Positions 8,438 to 17,715 of a DNA stretch of 64,000 nucleotides are shown piece after piece. The stretch covers positions 613,708 to 677,707 of the forward strand of contig NZ_CANMSY010000002.1 in the NCBI RefSeq assembly GCF_947500705.1, written 5' to 3'. A program made the position numbers and the translations under genes. The notes under the pieces are model-generated. The model was given only the letters and a program-made list of their open reading frames with translations. It made no database searches and had not been told where the DNA came from. This stretch comes from an uncultured Brachybacterium sp. (GTDB taxonomy: Bacteria > Actinomycetota > Actinomycetes > Actinomycetales > Dermabacteraceae). Numbering within the stretch: the stretch's first letter is position 1; each line of letters starts with the position of its first letter.

Positions 8438-9694
8438 ATGGCCGGACGCACTGCCGTCGCCCCCGTTCAGCGCACCCCGGTGCGTCGGCCGAACGGAGCG
8501 CTGCTGCGCTGGTTCGTGTCCTATGGGTCCTTCGCGGTGCCGCAGGCCGCGGCGCCGATCGCGTTCTCGCTGATCGCGCTCCCGCTGACCGGCGACGCCG
8601 CCAGCGGCGCGGCCATGATGCTCGCGATGACGATCGCGCAGGTGCTGGGCGCGGTGCCGATCACCCGTCTGGGCCGACGCTTCTCCCCGATCCCCTTCCT
8701 GCGGGTGCTGATCGGGCTGCGCACCCTCGCCCTGGTGGGGATCGCGGTGCTCGCGGGGCTGCACGCACCCTTCCCGCTGGTGGTCGCTGGAGCTGCGCTC
8801 GCGGGACTGGTCAACGGTGCCGCCTACGGAAATCTGCGCGCGGTGCTGAACCATCTGGTGCCCGCGGGCCGGCTGCCGCGCGCCCTCGGGGTCGCAGCCA
8901 CGCTCAACGAGGTCACCTTCGTGGCCTCCCCGGTGCTCGCCGCGGTGCTGGGCAGCGTCTCCCCCCAGGCCGCGGCCTGGGCGATGGTGCTGCTGGGGAT
9001 GGGGCCGATGGTGCTGCTGCCGCGCATCGCCACCGCCACGGCGCCCGGTCCCGAGCATCGGGCCTCCCGGCTGCGCCTATCGCCGATGATCGTGCTGTGG
9101 CTGGTGTGCGGCGGGGCGAGTGCCGCGGCGATCGCCGCCATCGAGATCGGTGCGGTCTCCATGGCGGTCTCCTTCGGTCTGCCGGCGGCCTGGGGCGTGC
9201 TCTTCCCGGTCGCGATCTGCGCGTCCTCGATCGTCGGCGGGATCTGGGTGAGCGTCCACAATCGGATGCCGCGCCGCCGCACCGTGCTCGCCTGGCTGGC
9301 GGTGACCGCGCTCGGTGTGGCAGCGGTCGGCTTCGGGAGCTCGGTGGCCACCACCGTGATCGGCGCCCTCCTGGTGGGCGCGGTGCTCGCACCCTTGGCC
9401 ACCTACTACTCGCTGGTGCTGGACCACCTGGTCGCGCCCGAGCATCGCGCCGAGGTGTTCGCCCAGCTGCGCACCGCGAATGCGCTGGGCATCATCACCT
9501 CCAGCGCACTGCTCTCTCTGGTCTCCCTGCAGGTGACCTTCACCGTGGTGATGGCCCTGATGACGGCGGTGATGGTGGTGGCCGGGCTGGTGTTCACGGC
9601 GGGCTGGGTGAAGGCCCGCCGGCGGCGTCTTGCACGGGAGGCGGCCGAAGGCCGGGCCCACGAGGCGGCAGATTCCACGCCCGTGCTTCGCTGA
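8438..9694 (+). CDS. MFS transporter
   Basis: A 418-residue major facilitator with about 12 hydrophobic segments and little soluble sequence. The early LGRRF loop between helices 2 and 3 fits the conserved cytoplasmic MFS motif A position. It is related to drug/metabolite efflux carriers; the substrate is unknown. AAGGAGG sits eight bases before the ATG. It is divergent from an XRE-cupin regulator that probably controls it. The C-terminal tail is basic and cytoplasmic. It converges with the GH3 gene, 32 bases between stops. Confidence 0.82.
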   Translation: MAGRTAVAPVQRTPVRRPNGALLRWFVSYGSFAVPQAAAPIAFSLIALPLTGDAASGAAMMLAMTIAQVLGAVPITRLGRRFSPIPFLRVLIGLRTLALVGIAVLAGLHAPFPLVVAGAALAGLVNGAAYGNLRAVLNHLVPAGRLPRALGVAATLNEVTFVASPVLAAVLGSVSPQAAAWAMVLLGMGPMVLLPRIATATAPGPEHRASRLRLSPMIVLWLVCGGASAAAIAAIEIGAVSMAVSFGLPAAWGVLFPVAICASSIVGGIWVSVHNRMPRRRTVLAWLAVTALGVAAVGFGSSVATTVIGALLVGAVLAPLATYYSLVLDHLVAPEHRAEVFAQLRTANALGIITSSALLSLVSLQVTFTVVMALMTAVMVVAGLVFTAGWVKARRRRLAREAAEGRAHEAADSTPVLR

Positions 9695-9726
9695 TCTCGC
9701 TCAGCGCCCACCCCGGCAGCGACGGC

Positions 9727-11505
9727 TCAGCGCAGTCCGTGCCCGAGCGGGTAGGCCTCCCCCGTGCCGTCGGCCTGTGGGATCGTGACCGGGAGGGAGC
9801 CGCGCAGGGTCACGTCCCCGGCGAGCGCTCCGGCGACCGCCTCGAGGTTGCAGTCGGAGTTGCCGTAGGCGGCCAGTGAGGCGGCGACCTCTCCGACGTG
9901 GACCACGTCGTAGGGGTTGCGCAGCGAGACATGGACGACGGGAGTGCCGGTCGCGGCGAGCGCCGTGACCACCGCCACCTGCGAGGCGGGAGTGGTGAAG
10001 GCGGAGGACGAGGTGAACACCAGTGCCACGTCGACATCCGCCGCCGCGGCGGCGGCCTGTTCCGGGGTCGCACCGGCCAGCGGGGTCGCCTGCAGGCCGT
10101 GCGCCAGCAGAGCCTGGGCGGCCACGTCGATCTTCGCTGCGGTGCCGACGCCGGTGACCAGCACCGTGGCGCCCTTGGCGAGCGGGATCGCGCCTGCGTC
10201 ATCGGCGATGAGGGTGAGGGCGTCGTCGGCGATCTTCTGGGCGGTGCGCACCGAGCGTGCCGTCCCGATCGCGTCGGCTGCGGTCGCGGGGTCCACGTGG
10301 ACCTGCTCGAACAGGCCGCGGCGCAGCTTCTGGGCGAGGATGCGGCGCACCGATTCGTCCAGCCTTTCCTCGGTGATCTCACCGCTGGCGACCGCATCGC
10401 GCACCCCGCCGATGGCGACCACGAGGTCCGGCGGCATGAGCATCTGGTCGGCGCCGGCGAGGATCGCCTCGACCGGGACCCGGTCATCTCCGAACAGGGT
10501 GCGCACGCCCTCCATCGCGAGCGAGTCGGTGACGATCACGCCCTCGAAGCCGAGCTCGTTCCGCAGCAGCCCGGTGAGGATCGGACGCGAGAGGGTGGCC
10601 GGGACCCCGGAGTCATCCAGCGCGGGCACCACGATGTGGGCGGTCATGATGGCATCCACACCCTCCTCGATCGCCGCGACGAAGGGCGGCAGGTCCAGGG
10701 TGTCGAGTTCCTCGCGGGTGTGGTCGATGACCGGGAGTCCGAGGTGGGAGTCGGTCGCGGTATCGCCGTGGCCGGGGAAGTGCTTGGCCGCGGCCGAGCA
10801 GTTCGCCTTCTGCATGCCTTTGATCTGGGCCGCCCCGAGCAGAGCGACAGCGCTGGGGTCCGCGCCGAGGGATCGCACCCCGATCACCGGGTTCTGCGCC
10901 TCGATGTTGACGTCCACCACCGGGGAGAACGCCTGGTGGAGGCCGGCCGCCCGCATCTCGGTGCCGACGATGTCGCCGGCCTTGCGGGCGTGGGCATGGG
11001 AGCCGGTGGCCCCGAGGGCCATCTGCCCGGGCAGCGGGGTCGCGGGAGCAGGCAGTCGGTAGACCACTCCGCGTTCCTCGTCGGCGCTGATGATCAAGGG
11101 GATGCCGCCGGCGTCGAGGGCGGCGTCCTGGACGTCGTTCGAGAGGGTCGCGATCTGCTCGATGTCCTGGAGGTTGTCGCTCCAGACGAAGTAGATCAGT
11201 CCGCCCACGTGGTGGGTGCGCACGATGTCGGCGATGGTGTCCACCCCGGTGGTGCTCGTGTTGGACGCATGAGGCTGGTCGGCCCGGGAGCCGTAGCCGA
11301 CGGCCACGAACAGCTGGCCGATCTTCTGCTCGATGCTCATCCCGGCGAGCAGCTCGTCGATCGTGGCTGAGTTCCTGCCGCCGTTCTTGCCGCCGGGTGC
11401 GGCGTGGGCGGCGGTGGGAAGGGCGACGGCGGTGCCGGCCCCGGCGAGGGCGGCCGCCCCGATGGCGCGGCGGCTGACGCGGAGAGGGGTGTTCTGGTTC
11501 GGCAT
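9727..11505 (-). CDS. Exported GH3 beta-N-acetylglucosaminidase (NagZ-like)
   Basis: A 592-residue glycoside hydrolase family 3 protein, expected to remove non-reducing-end GlcNAc from wall fragments. Residues 11-36 form a Tat signal (SRRAIGAAAL then a hydrophobic stretch ending AHA). The NagZ signature KHFPGHGDT begins at 241; the catalytic dyad corresponds to Asp252 and His254 and the nucleophile to Asp327 in IVTDSLAM. A C-terminal alpha/beta domain follows (about 400-590), as in two-domain Gram-positive NagZ. The ATG is preceded by GAGGAG; the longer frame upstream overlaps the NamZ gene and is a shadow. It follows NamZ by ten bases. Confidence 0.88.
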   Translation of the reverse strand: MPNQNTPLRVSRRAIGAAALAGAGTAVALPTAAHAAPGGKNGGRNSATIDELLAGMSIEQKIGQLFVAVGYGSRADQPHASNTSTTGVDTIADIVRTHHVGGLIYFVWSDNLQDIEQIATLSNDVQDAALDAGGIPLIISADEERGVVYRLPAPATPLPGQMALGATGSHAHARKAGDIVGTEMRAAGLHQAFSPVVDVNIEAQNPVIGVRSLGADPSAVALLGAAQIKGMQKANCSAAAKHFPGHGDTATDSHLGLPVIDHTREELDTLDLPPFVAAIEEGVDAIMTAHIVVPALDDSGVPATLSRPILTGLLRNELGFEGVIVTDSLAMEGVRTLFGDDRVPVEAILAGADQMLMPPDLVVAIGGVRDAVASGEITEERLDESVRRILAQKLRRGLFEQVHVDPATAADAIGTARSVRTAQKIADDALTLIADDAGAIPLAKGATVLVTGVGTAAKIDVAAQALLAHGLQATPLAGATPEQAAAAAADVDVALVFTSSSAFTTPASQVAVVTALAATGTPVVHVSLRNPYDVVHVGEVAASLAAYGNSDCNLEAVAGALAGDVTLRGSLPVTIPQADGTGEAYPLGHGLR

Positions 11506-11515
11506 CGTCTGCTCC

Positions 11516-12895
11516 TCAGTAAAGGCGGTAGCGGCGGGTGGTGGCGGAGAAGCGCTGGGCCTCTTCGCCCCAGGCGGCGACGATCGACTCCGGGCTGTCC
11601 CCGGCCTCCAGCATCGCGCGGGTGCGCTTGGTGCCGGAGAGCTTGTCGATCCAGCAGACGTCCTCCTCGGTGCGGCAGTCCTCGCCCTCGCGCCAGTCGA
11701 CCTCGTCGACGTTGCGCAGCAGCGCGGCGAGCACGTGGACGCCGGTGCGCACGGGCTCGTACGCCGAGGCGTCGGTGACGTGCAGCTGCAGGCCGCCGCA
11801 GAAGGCGCCGGCGTGCTTGGAGGAGATGGGGGTGGCGAACATCGGCCGGTAGAGCACCCCCGGAAGCCCCGCGCTCTGCAGGTCCGTGATGATTGCGTCG
11901 ATCTGCGCCTCACCGATGAAGGGAGCGCCGAACCAGAGGAACGGCGTGGTGGTCCCGCGGCCCTCGGAGATGTTCAGCGACTCGATCAGGCCCGTGCCGG
12001 CGTAGACCACGGCGGTGTCCGGGGTGGGGATGTTCGGGGAGGGCAGCACCCAGGGCAGGTCGGCGGCGGCGGGGTCCTCCGGGTCAAAGCCGCTCATCTC
12101 GATCACCTCGAGAGTCACGGCGCCGTCGAGGAACTCGCCGTTGAACAGCCGGGCGAGCTCGCCCACGGTGAGGCCGTGGGTTTGCGGGATCTCGCGCAGC
12201 CCCACGAAGCTCGACAGCTCCGGCTCGAGCACGAAGCCCTCGATATCGGTGCCCAGCGGGTTCGGGCGATCCAGCACGACGAACCGCTTCCCGTTCTCGC
12301 CGGCGGCTTCCATCGCGTAGTACAGGGTCCAGATGTACGTGTAGAAGCGGGTGCCGATGTCCTGGATGTCGAAGACCAGCACGTCCACGTCGGCGAGCAT
12401 CTCCGGGGTGGGCTTCTGGGTCGCGCCGTACAGCGAGCGCACCGGCAGCCCGGTCTTCTCGTCGAGGTAGTCGCCGACGGAGCCGCCGGCCGGCTCGGCG
12501 CCGCGCACCCCGTGCTCGGGGCCGAACAGGGCGGTCATCGTGAAGCCGCCGCCCTCCTGCGCGGCGACCAGCAGATCGATCGTGGAGCGCAGCTCGCGGT
12601 CGGTGCCGGTGGGGTTCGTGATCAGGCCGACGCGCGCTCCGCGCAAGGTCTCGAGGATCTCGGGCTCCAGCAGGTTCTCGATGCCGAGCCGGAAGTCGCC
12701 CTTGCCCTTGCCGTGCCCCTTCCCCTTGCCGCGTCCCGCGGGGGCGGCGTGGGCGGCGCCGGCGGTGGCGAGGACCGCCCCGGCGGGGAGTGCGCCGAAG
12801 GAGGCGAGGACTCGGCGCCGAGCGGGCCGAGCCTTCTCGTCGGCCGTCGGTGCTGCCTGTCGGGGTGCTGGTGCTCCGGGTGCGAGCTGGTTCAC
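11516..12895 (-). CDS. Exported exo-beta-N-acetylmuramidase NamZ-like (DUF1343)
   Basis: A 459-residue DUF1343 protein. NamZ members remove MurNAc from the non-reducing end of peptidoglycan fragments (established for Bacillus and Tannerella homologues). Family landmarks: GLITNPTG, FGPEHGVRG, DIQDIGTRFYTY and LDRPNPLG. The N terminus has a Tat motif (ARRRVLASFGA) and an AHA cleavage region, followed by a Gly/Lys-rich linker. I prefer the GTG at 12895, which has GGAGG seven bases before it, over the ATG at 12958. Co-transcribed with the NagZ-like gene ten bases downstream: together they can strip alternating MurNAc and GlcNAc outside the cell. Confidence 0.88.
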   Translation of the reverse strand: MNQLAPGAPAPRQAAPTADEKARPARRRVLASFGALPAGAVLATAGAAHAAPAGRGKGKGHGKGKGDFRLGIENLLEPEILETLRGARVGLITNPTGTDRELRSTIDLLVAAQEGGGFTMTALFGPEHGVRGAEPAGGSVGDYLDEKTGLPVRSLYGATQKPTPEMLADVDVLVFDIQDIGTRFYTYIWTLYYAMEAAGENGKRFVVLDRPNPLGTDIEGFVLEPELSSFVGLREIPQTHGLTVGELARLFNGEFLDGAVTLEVIEMSGFDPEDPAAADLPWVLPSPNIPTPDTAVVYAGTGLIESLNISEGRGTTTPFLWFGAPFIGEAQIDAIITDLQSAGLPGVLYRPMFATPISSKHAGAFCGGLQLHVTDASAYEPVRTGVHVLAALLRNVDEVDWREGEDCRTEEDVCWIDKLSGTKRTRAMLEAGDSPESIVAAWGEEAQRFSATTRRYRLY

Positions 12896-13092
12896 GAGGG
12901 GGCCTCCGTCGTCGTTGACGGATGGTGCGCGCGAGCGAAGGGGCGCACACGCATGCACGCTAGCGACCCTGTGGGCTGGGTCACCACCGATTGCAGAAAC
13001 TCCCCACGTGGCACCGCGTGGCGCTCGCGCTACCGTGAGGTCTGCGCGGCGGTGGACGCCGCGCAGGACGCGACGAAGGAGACCGGAGATCC

Positions 13093-14037
13093 ATGAGCAG
13101 CAGTCAGCAGCGGGGCCAGGTGCTCGTGGTCGGCTCGGCCACGGTGGATCTGACCACCTTCTCCAGGCGTCTGCCCGGGCCGGGCGAGACCCTGCTGGGA
13201 GACTCGTTCTCGCTGGTGATGGGCGGGAAGGGCGCGAACCAGGCAGTGGCCGCCGCCCGCGCGGGGGCCGCGACCCTCTTCGTGGGCTGCGTGGGAGATG
13301 ACCTCTTCGCCCCGCTCGTGCGCGAGGGTCTGGCCGCTGCGGGCGTGGAGCTGACGCACCTGCACGAGGTGCCCGGACAGACGGGCATCGCGCACATCCG
13401 GGTCGATGGCGCCGGCGAGAACGACATCGTGATGGTGCCGCTGGCGAACGATGCGCTGGACTCGGCGCAGATCGACGCGGCGCTCGACGAGGCTGAGCCC
13501 GAGGGCGGGGTGCTGCTGACCCAGCTGGAGATCCCCGCGGCCGCCACCGGCCACGCGATCCGCGGCGCGCGCGCCCGCGGGTTCACGGTGGTGCTCGATC
13601 CCGCCCCGGCGCACGAGCTGGACGAGCAGATCTGGCCGCTGATCGATGTGGTGACTCCGAACGAGACCGAGGCGGCGCTGCTGACCGGCGATGGCGTGGA
13701 GAGCCGGGAGGATGCGGTGCGCGCCGGGCGCTGGTTCCTGGAGCGCGGGGTGGGCGCCGCACTGATCACGAGGGCGGGCGCGGGCAGCGTGCTGGTCACG
13801 GAGGACGAGGTGCACGACGTCGCAGCCCATCCGGTCACGGTGGTGGACACCACCGCGGCCGGGGATGCCTTCGCCGGCTATCTCGCCGCAGGGCTCGCGG
13901 GCGGGCAGGATCTGCTCGCAGCGATCCAGCGGGCCGGCGCGGCCGGAGCGCTCGCGGTCACCCGGCGCGGAGCCTCCCCCAGCATCCCCGGGCTCGGCGA
14001 CGTGCAGGAGCTGCTGGCGGAGGGGACGAGGGCATGA
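13093..14037 (+). CDS. rbsK: Ribokinase (PfkB family)
   Basis: A 314-residue PfkB-type kinase, phosphorylating ribose or a related sugar with ATP. Typical landmarks: the N-terminal GSATVDLTTF strand, MGGKGANQAVAAARAG (substrate lid region, about 38-54), and TTAAGDAFAGYLAAGL near 250-265 with the catalytic Asp. Length and motif order match RbsK, although deoxyribokinase or a nucleoside kinase cannot be excluded. AAGGAG precedes the ATG. Its last four bases overlap the FGE gene. It is divergent from the NamZ-NagZ operon; no sugar transporter sits beside it. Confidence 0.82.
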   Translation: MSSSQQRGQVLVVGSATVDLTTFSRRLPGPGETLLGDSFSLVMGGKGANQAVAAARAGAATLFVGCVGDDLFAPLVREGLAAAGVELTHLHEVPGQTGIAHIRVDGAGENDIVMVPLANDALDSAQIDAALDEAEPEGGVLLTQLEIPAAATGHAIRGARARGFTVVLDPAPAHELDEQIWPLIDVVTPNETEAALLTGDGVESREDAVRAGRWFLERGVGAALITRAGAGSVLVTEDEVHDVAAHPVTVVDTTAAGDAFAGYLAAGLAGGQDLLAAIQRAGAAGALAVTRRGASPSIPGLGDVQELLAEGTRA

Positions 14038-14981
14038 GCGGGAGCTGCTGCGCGGCCGGGCGGGCGGAGCTGGGCGCGAGCGCGGGGCCGACGGCGGGGG
14101 CCGGGGGTGCGGCGGATCTGTCGGTGTCCGCTCCCGTCGAAGAGGTGCTCGCCCGCGCCGAGCGGGCGGTGCTGATCGAGGCCGGCGCGTTCCGGATGGG
14201 CACCGAGGATGCGGACCGCCACCGCGACGACGGCGAATCGCCTGTGCGCAGCGTGGAGGTCCCCGCCTTCGGCATCGACGCCACCTGCGTGACCAATGCC
14301 GAATTCGCAGCATTCGTCGGCGAGACCGGGTATGTCACCGAGGCTGAGGAGTTCGGCTGGTCCTTCGTGTTCGGCGCACTGCTCGAGCCGGAGCAGCGCC
14401 GGGCGAGCCGGAAGCCGCCCGGCACGCCCTGGTGGCGCGCGGTCGACGGGGCGCGCTGGGACCGGCCGGAAGGGCCTGGGTCGACGGTCACCGAGCGCGG
14501 GGAGCATCCTGTCGTGCAGGTCTCGCTGCGGGACGCGGAGGCCTTCGCCGCCTGGTGCGGGATGCGGCTGCCGCGCGAGGCGGAATGGGAGAAGGCCGCC
14601 CGAGGGGGCCTGGACCAGGCCCGCTACGCCTGGGGCGACCAGCTGACCCCGGGCGGGGAGCACCGCTGCAACATCTGGCAGGGCGGCTTCCCGGTGCGCA
14701 ACACCCTCGAGGACGGCTTCCTGGGGACCGCGCCCGTGCGGTCCTTCCCGCCCAACGGCTTCGGCCTGTACGAGGTGGCGGGGAATGTGTGGGAGTGGTG
14801 CTCCGACCGCTGGGAGTCGGGCCAGACGGCGTCGCTCACCGGCGATGTGCGGGTGATGCGCGGCGGCTCCTACCTGTGCCACGACTCGTACTGCAACCGC
14901 TACCGGGTCGCCGCCCGCTCCTCGACCGCCGCCGAGGACGCGAGCGGGAACAAGGGATTCCGCCTCGCGGTCGACGCCTGA
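14034..14981 (+). CDS. Formylglycine-generating enzyme (SUMF1/FGE)
   Basis: A 315-residue FGE, the copper-dependent oxidase that converts the active-site Cys of sulfatases to formylglycine. The two active-site cysteines are present as Cys282 and Cys287 in GGSYLCHDSYCNRYR, spaced as in characterised FGEs, so this is a real FGE rather than a related lyase or oxidase of the same fold. An N-terminal CC pair near residues 5-6 also occurs. It is coupled to the ribokinase by a four-base overlap. No type I sulfatase lies anywhere in the window, so its client must be elsewhere. Confidence 0.88.
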   Translation: MSGSCCAAGRAELGASAGPTAGAGGAADLSVSAPVEEVLARAERAVLIEAGAFRMGTEDADRHRDDGESPVRSVEVPAFGIDATCVTNAEFAAFVGETGYVTEAEEFGWSFVFGALLEPEQRRASRKPPGTPWWRAVDGARWDRPEGPGSTVTERGEHPVVQVSLRDAEAFAAWCGMRLPREAEWEKAARGGLDQARYAWGDQLTPGGEHRCNIWQGGFPVRNTLEDGFLGTAPVRSFPPNGFGLYEVAGNVWEWCSDRWESGQTASLTGDVRVMRGGSYLCHDSYCNRYRVAARSSTAAEDASGNKGFRLAVDA

Positions 14982-15025
14982 GCCGAGCGCACCGGCCCCG
15001 CCGAGGCAGGCCGTCCCTCCACCCG

Positions 15026-15064
15026 GCGCCGCCGGAATGCGCCGCCGGAATGCGCCGCCGGCGT
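15026..15064. repeat. 13-bp tandem repeat, about three copies
   Basis: GCGCCGCCGGAAT at 15026-15038 and 15039-15051, followed by a third copy diverging in its last bases (15052-15064). It lies in the short spacer between two convergent genes. No function is evident; it looks like slippage. Confidence 0.6.
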
Positions 15065-15077
15065 GCGACGTGACGCG

Positions 15078-15103
15078 AAAGGTTCCATGCTGGAGGAACT
15101 TTT
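15078..15103. terminator. Hairpin terminator between convergent genes
   Basis: AAAGGTTCC at 15078-15086 pairs with GGAACTTTT at 15095-15103 (nine pairs including one G-U), loop of eight bases, with A on one side and T on the other. It can therefore work in both directions, ending the ribokinase-FGE transcript and the opposing peptidase transcript. Confidence 0.6.
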
Positions 15104-15202
15104 CTCGTCCCCGCCCGCGGGGCGCCCCAGCGGCGCGCGTCCGGCAGGGAGGGGTGCGGTCACGCGCCGGCCGGGGTCCAGCGCCCGCCAGGGCGACCGC
15201 GC

Positions 15203-16486
15203 TCAGGCCGCGCGGCGCCCCGTGGCGAGGTCGAGCAGGTGGTCCAGCACCGCGTCGCCGCCGGCCCGCAGGCCGTTGTGCTCGTACTCGCTGGTGACCC
15301 AGGGGCGCAGACCGGGCAGCAGCGCCGCCGTGGCCATCGAGTACTCCCGCGGCACATAGGCGTCGTCGTAGTAGACCGCGGCGGCACCCGGGACGGCGCA
15401 GCTGCGCAGGGCGTCCTGGTCATAGAGCTGCGGCCAGTCGTGCTCGGCCAGCAGATCCGCGGCCTCTGCCCACATCTCCAGCTCCGGGTCCTCGGCGAAG
15501 AGGTCGCGGTGGATGTGCTCCCCGCCCAGCAGGGTCGGGTCCTCGCGCACCTCGGCCGGCATCATGCGGTCCGCCGCCCAGCGGGTGGCGGTGCCGTCGG
15601 CCCAGCAGCTCTCGTGTATCACCGCATAGAGCGGGTTCCGGCCGCCGAAGGGCAGCGCGGCGCCGAGATCATGGGCGAAGGCCGGCGAGGCGGGGTCGAG
15701 GTCCAGCAGGTAGTGGAGCCGTTCCGCCCCCTGGGAGGCGCCGAGCAGGTGGCCGAGCCGGCGCAGCCGCTCCACCCCCACCCGCTGCCCGTCCGGGAGG
15801 CGGAGGCGCCCGGCCTCCGCAGCATCGGCGAGGCGGCGGAAGCGGTCGCGGTCCCCGGGGAAGCGGGCCCAGTAGCGCTCGCTGCGCCCGATCATGCCCT
15901 GCCAGGTGGTCGCATAGACGTCGTCCATATCTGGGCCCACCGTCGGCAGTCCGCCGGTGAACAGCGCCTTCTCCACGCTGCCGGCGGCGGCGCTGAGGTA
16001 GCGCAGGGTGGTGAAGCCGCCGAAGGACTGCCCCAGCAGCGACCAGGCCCGGACCCCGAGCTGCTCGCGCAGCGCCTCGGCGTCGGCCACGATCGCGTCG
16101 GCCCGGAAGTGGCTGAGATAGTGCGCCTGCTGCGCGGCGGTGGCATCGGCCAGGGTGGCGGCGCCCGGGATCGCTCCCTCGGGCAGCGCGGTGTCGGGGC
16201 CGACGGGGGTGGAGCGGCCGGTGCCGCGCTGGTCGAGCATCACCACGCGGTGCTCGCGCAGGGCGCGGGGCAGCCAGGGCGTGGAGCCGGGTGAGAGCGG
16301 GCGGGGCGCCTCGGAGCCGGGGCCGCCCTGCAGGTAGACGAGATAGGGGCGATCCTCGCCGCCATCCTCGGCGATCACCCGGGCGAACACCTCGAGCTGT
16401 GCGCCGGTGGGATCGGCGTGGTCCAGCGGGACGCTCAGGGTCACATCTCGCAACTGCAGGCCGGGCAGGGTCCAGGTGGCGCTCAT
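15203..16486 (-). CDS. Alpha/beta hydrolase, S33 proline iminopeptidase-like
   Basis: A 427-residue serine hydrolase of the S33 family (prolyl aminopeptidase type), cytoplasmic by lack of a signal. HGG-region equivalent LQGGPGSEAPRP forms the oxyanion loop near residue 53. DQRGTGRSTP follows near 87, and the nucleophile elbow is GQSFGG near residue 150. C-terminal SEYEHNGLRAGG likely carries the catalytic His. It would release N-terminal Pro or similar residues from peptides. Its start overlaps the stop of the LacI-type regulator by four bases, so regulator and enzyme are one transcript. Confidence 0.85.
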   Translation of the reverse strand: MSATWTLPGLQLRDVTLSVPLDHADPTGAQLEVFARVIAEDGGEDRPYLVYLQGGPGSEAPRPLSPGSTPWLPRALREHRVVMLDQRGTGRSTPVGPDTALPEGAIPGAATLADATAAQQAHYLSHFRADAIVADAEALREQLGVRAWSLLGQSFGGFTTLRYLSAAAGSVEKALFTGGLPTVGPDMDDVYATTWQGMIGRSERYWARFPGDRDRFRRLADAAEAGRLRLPDGQRVGVERLRRLGHLLGASQGAERLHYLLDLDPASPAFAHDLGAALPFGGRNPLYAVIHESCWADGTATRWAADRMMPAEVREDPTLLGGEHIHRDLFAEDPELEMWAEAADLLAEHDWPQLYDQDALRSCAVPGAAAVYYDDAYVPREYSMATAALLPGLRPWVTSEYEHNGLRAGGDAVLDHLLDLATGRRAA

Positions 16487-17571
16487 AGCTCTCGTTCGTC
16501 GTCGCGGGTGGTGGCGCCGGGAAAATACTGCCAGTCGAAGGTGTACAGGGCGCCGGGGCGGTCCTCGCGGTCGATCGCACGGTCGATGATGATCGCGGAG
16601 AGCCGTGCGAACACGTCGTCGACGCCGTAGTAGCTGATGGGGCAGAAGTACTCGGAGTCCGCCGGGATATCGCCGATGGCGAGGAATTCGAGGTCCTCGG
16701 GTATGGCCAGGCCTCTCCGGGAGGCGGCGACCTGGAGCGCGACCGCCTGGTATCCGGTGAAGCAGATGACCGCCTCCGGGCGGTCCGGGCCGCTCAGCCA
16801 GTCGAGGGCGGAGACGTAGGTGTCGCGGTAGCCCTCGGGGCTGACGCGCACCAGGGAGTCGCTCGGGCCGTCGCCGTGCTCGCGCGCTGCGGCGAAGAAG
16901 GCGGCCGTGCGCGGATGGGCGAGGGTGCCGCCGGGGCGGTCCCCGAGGTCGGGGGCGAGCAGCTGGACTCGATCATGGCGGGCACGCAGCCGAGCGTAGG
17001 CGTGGCCGATCGCACGGTTCGGCGAGGACGCGACGACGTCGAAGTCCTCCGGCTCCATGATGGTGCTGAACGCCACGATCCCGGTGTTGGTGGAGGCTGC
17101 GAGGCGCTGCACCAGCCCCGGACCCTTCTCGATGAAGTCGATGTTGGTCAGCAGCGCGGCGTCGGCGGAGGCGCCCAGCAGGTAATCGAACCAGCGCTCG
17201 TCGGCGAGCACCAGCGTGGAGAGATCGTGGGGCAGGGCGCCCTGGCGGACCTGCGCGGTCAGCTGCACGCCCCAGGGGTCATCGAGCAGGCCGAGGGCGA
17301 GCACGATGCCGCCGCCCCGCCCGGTGCGCATGGCCTGGGCGTGACGATTGGGAACGTAGCCCAGCTCGTCCGCGGCCGCACGCACCTTGGCCTTGGTGGC
17401 GGCCGAGCCCGCCGAACGGGAGCCGCCGCGGCCCGAGAGCACGAAGGAGGCGGTCGCGAGCGAGACCCCCGCGGTCCGGGCGACGTCGGCCAGGGTCACG
17501 GGGCTGCGGGGCACGGGAGACCCGGATCCGGCCGCTGCCTCGGCCCGGAACTCGCGCGCGGAGCGCGTCAT
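16483..17571 (-). CDS. LacI-family transcriptional regulator
   Basis: A 362-residue LacI-type regulator. The helix-turn-helix VTLADVARTAGVSLATASFVLSG begins near residue 25 and the hinge ends at YVPNRHAQAMR. The rest is a periplasmic-binding-like sensor domain. The helix 3 region reads ATASF rather than the more usual TVSR, so its operator may be unusual. The start is the ATG with GGGGAG upstream, 38 codons inside the longest frame. It is followed, with a four-base overlap, by the S33 peptidase it may control. The inducer is unknown; the pairing with a peptidase rather than a sugar gene is notable. Confidence 0.83.
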   Translation of the reverse strand: MTRSAREFRAEAAAGSGSPVPRSPVTLADVARTAGVSLATASFVLSGRGGSRSAGSAATKAKVRAAADELGYVPNRHAQAMRTGRGGGIVLALGLLDDPWGVQLTAQVRQGALPHDLSTLVLADERWFDYLLGASADAALLTNIDFIEKGPGLVQRLAASTNTGIVAFSTIMEPEDFDVVASSPNRAIGHAYARLRARHDRVQLLAPDLGDRPGGTLAHPRTAAFFAAAREHGDGPSDSLVRVSPEGYRDTYVSALDWLSGPDRPEAVICFTGYQAVALQVAASRRGLAIPEDLEFLAIGDIPADSEYFCPISYYGVDDVFARLSAIIIDRAIDREDRPGALYTFDWQYFPGATTRDDEREL

Positions 17572-17715
17572 CGGATTCTCCCCTCGCGATGCATCTCGCG
17601 GGAGGCCCGCGACAGGTGACAGATGCCCGGAGTCTACCGGCCGGTCGTCACACTCGGGAGCGCGCCCAGGCACGGCGCGCCGCACTGCCGGCCACCACCT
17701 GCTGAGGACCTCGGG

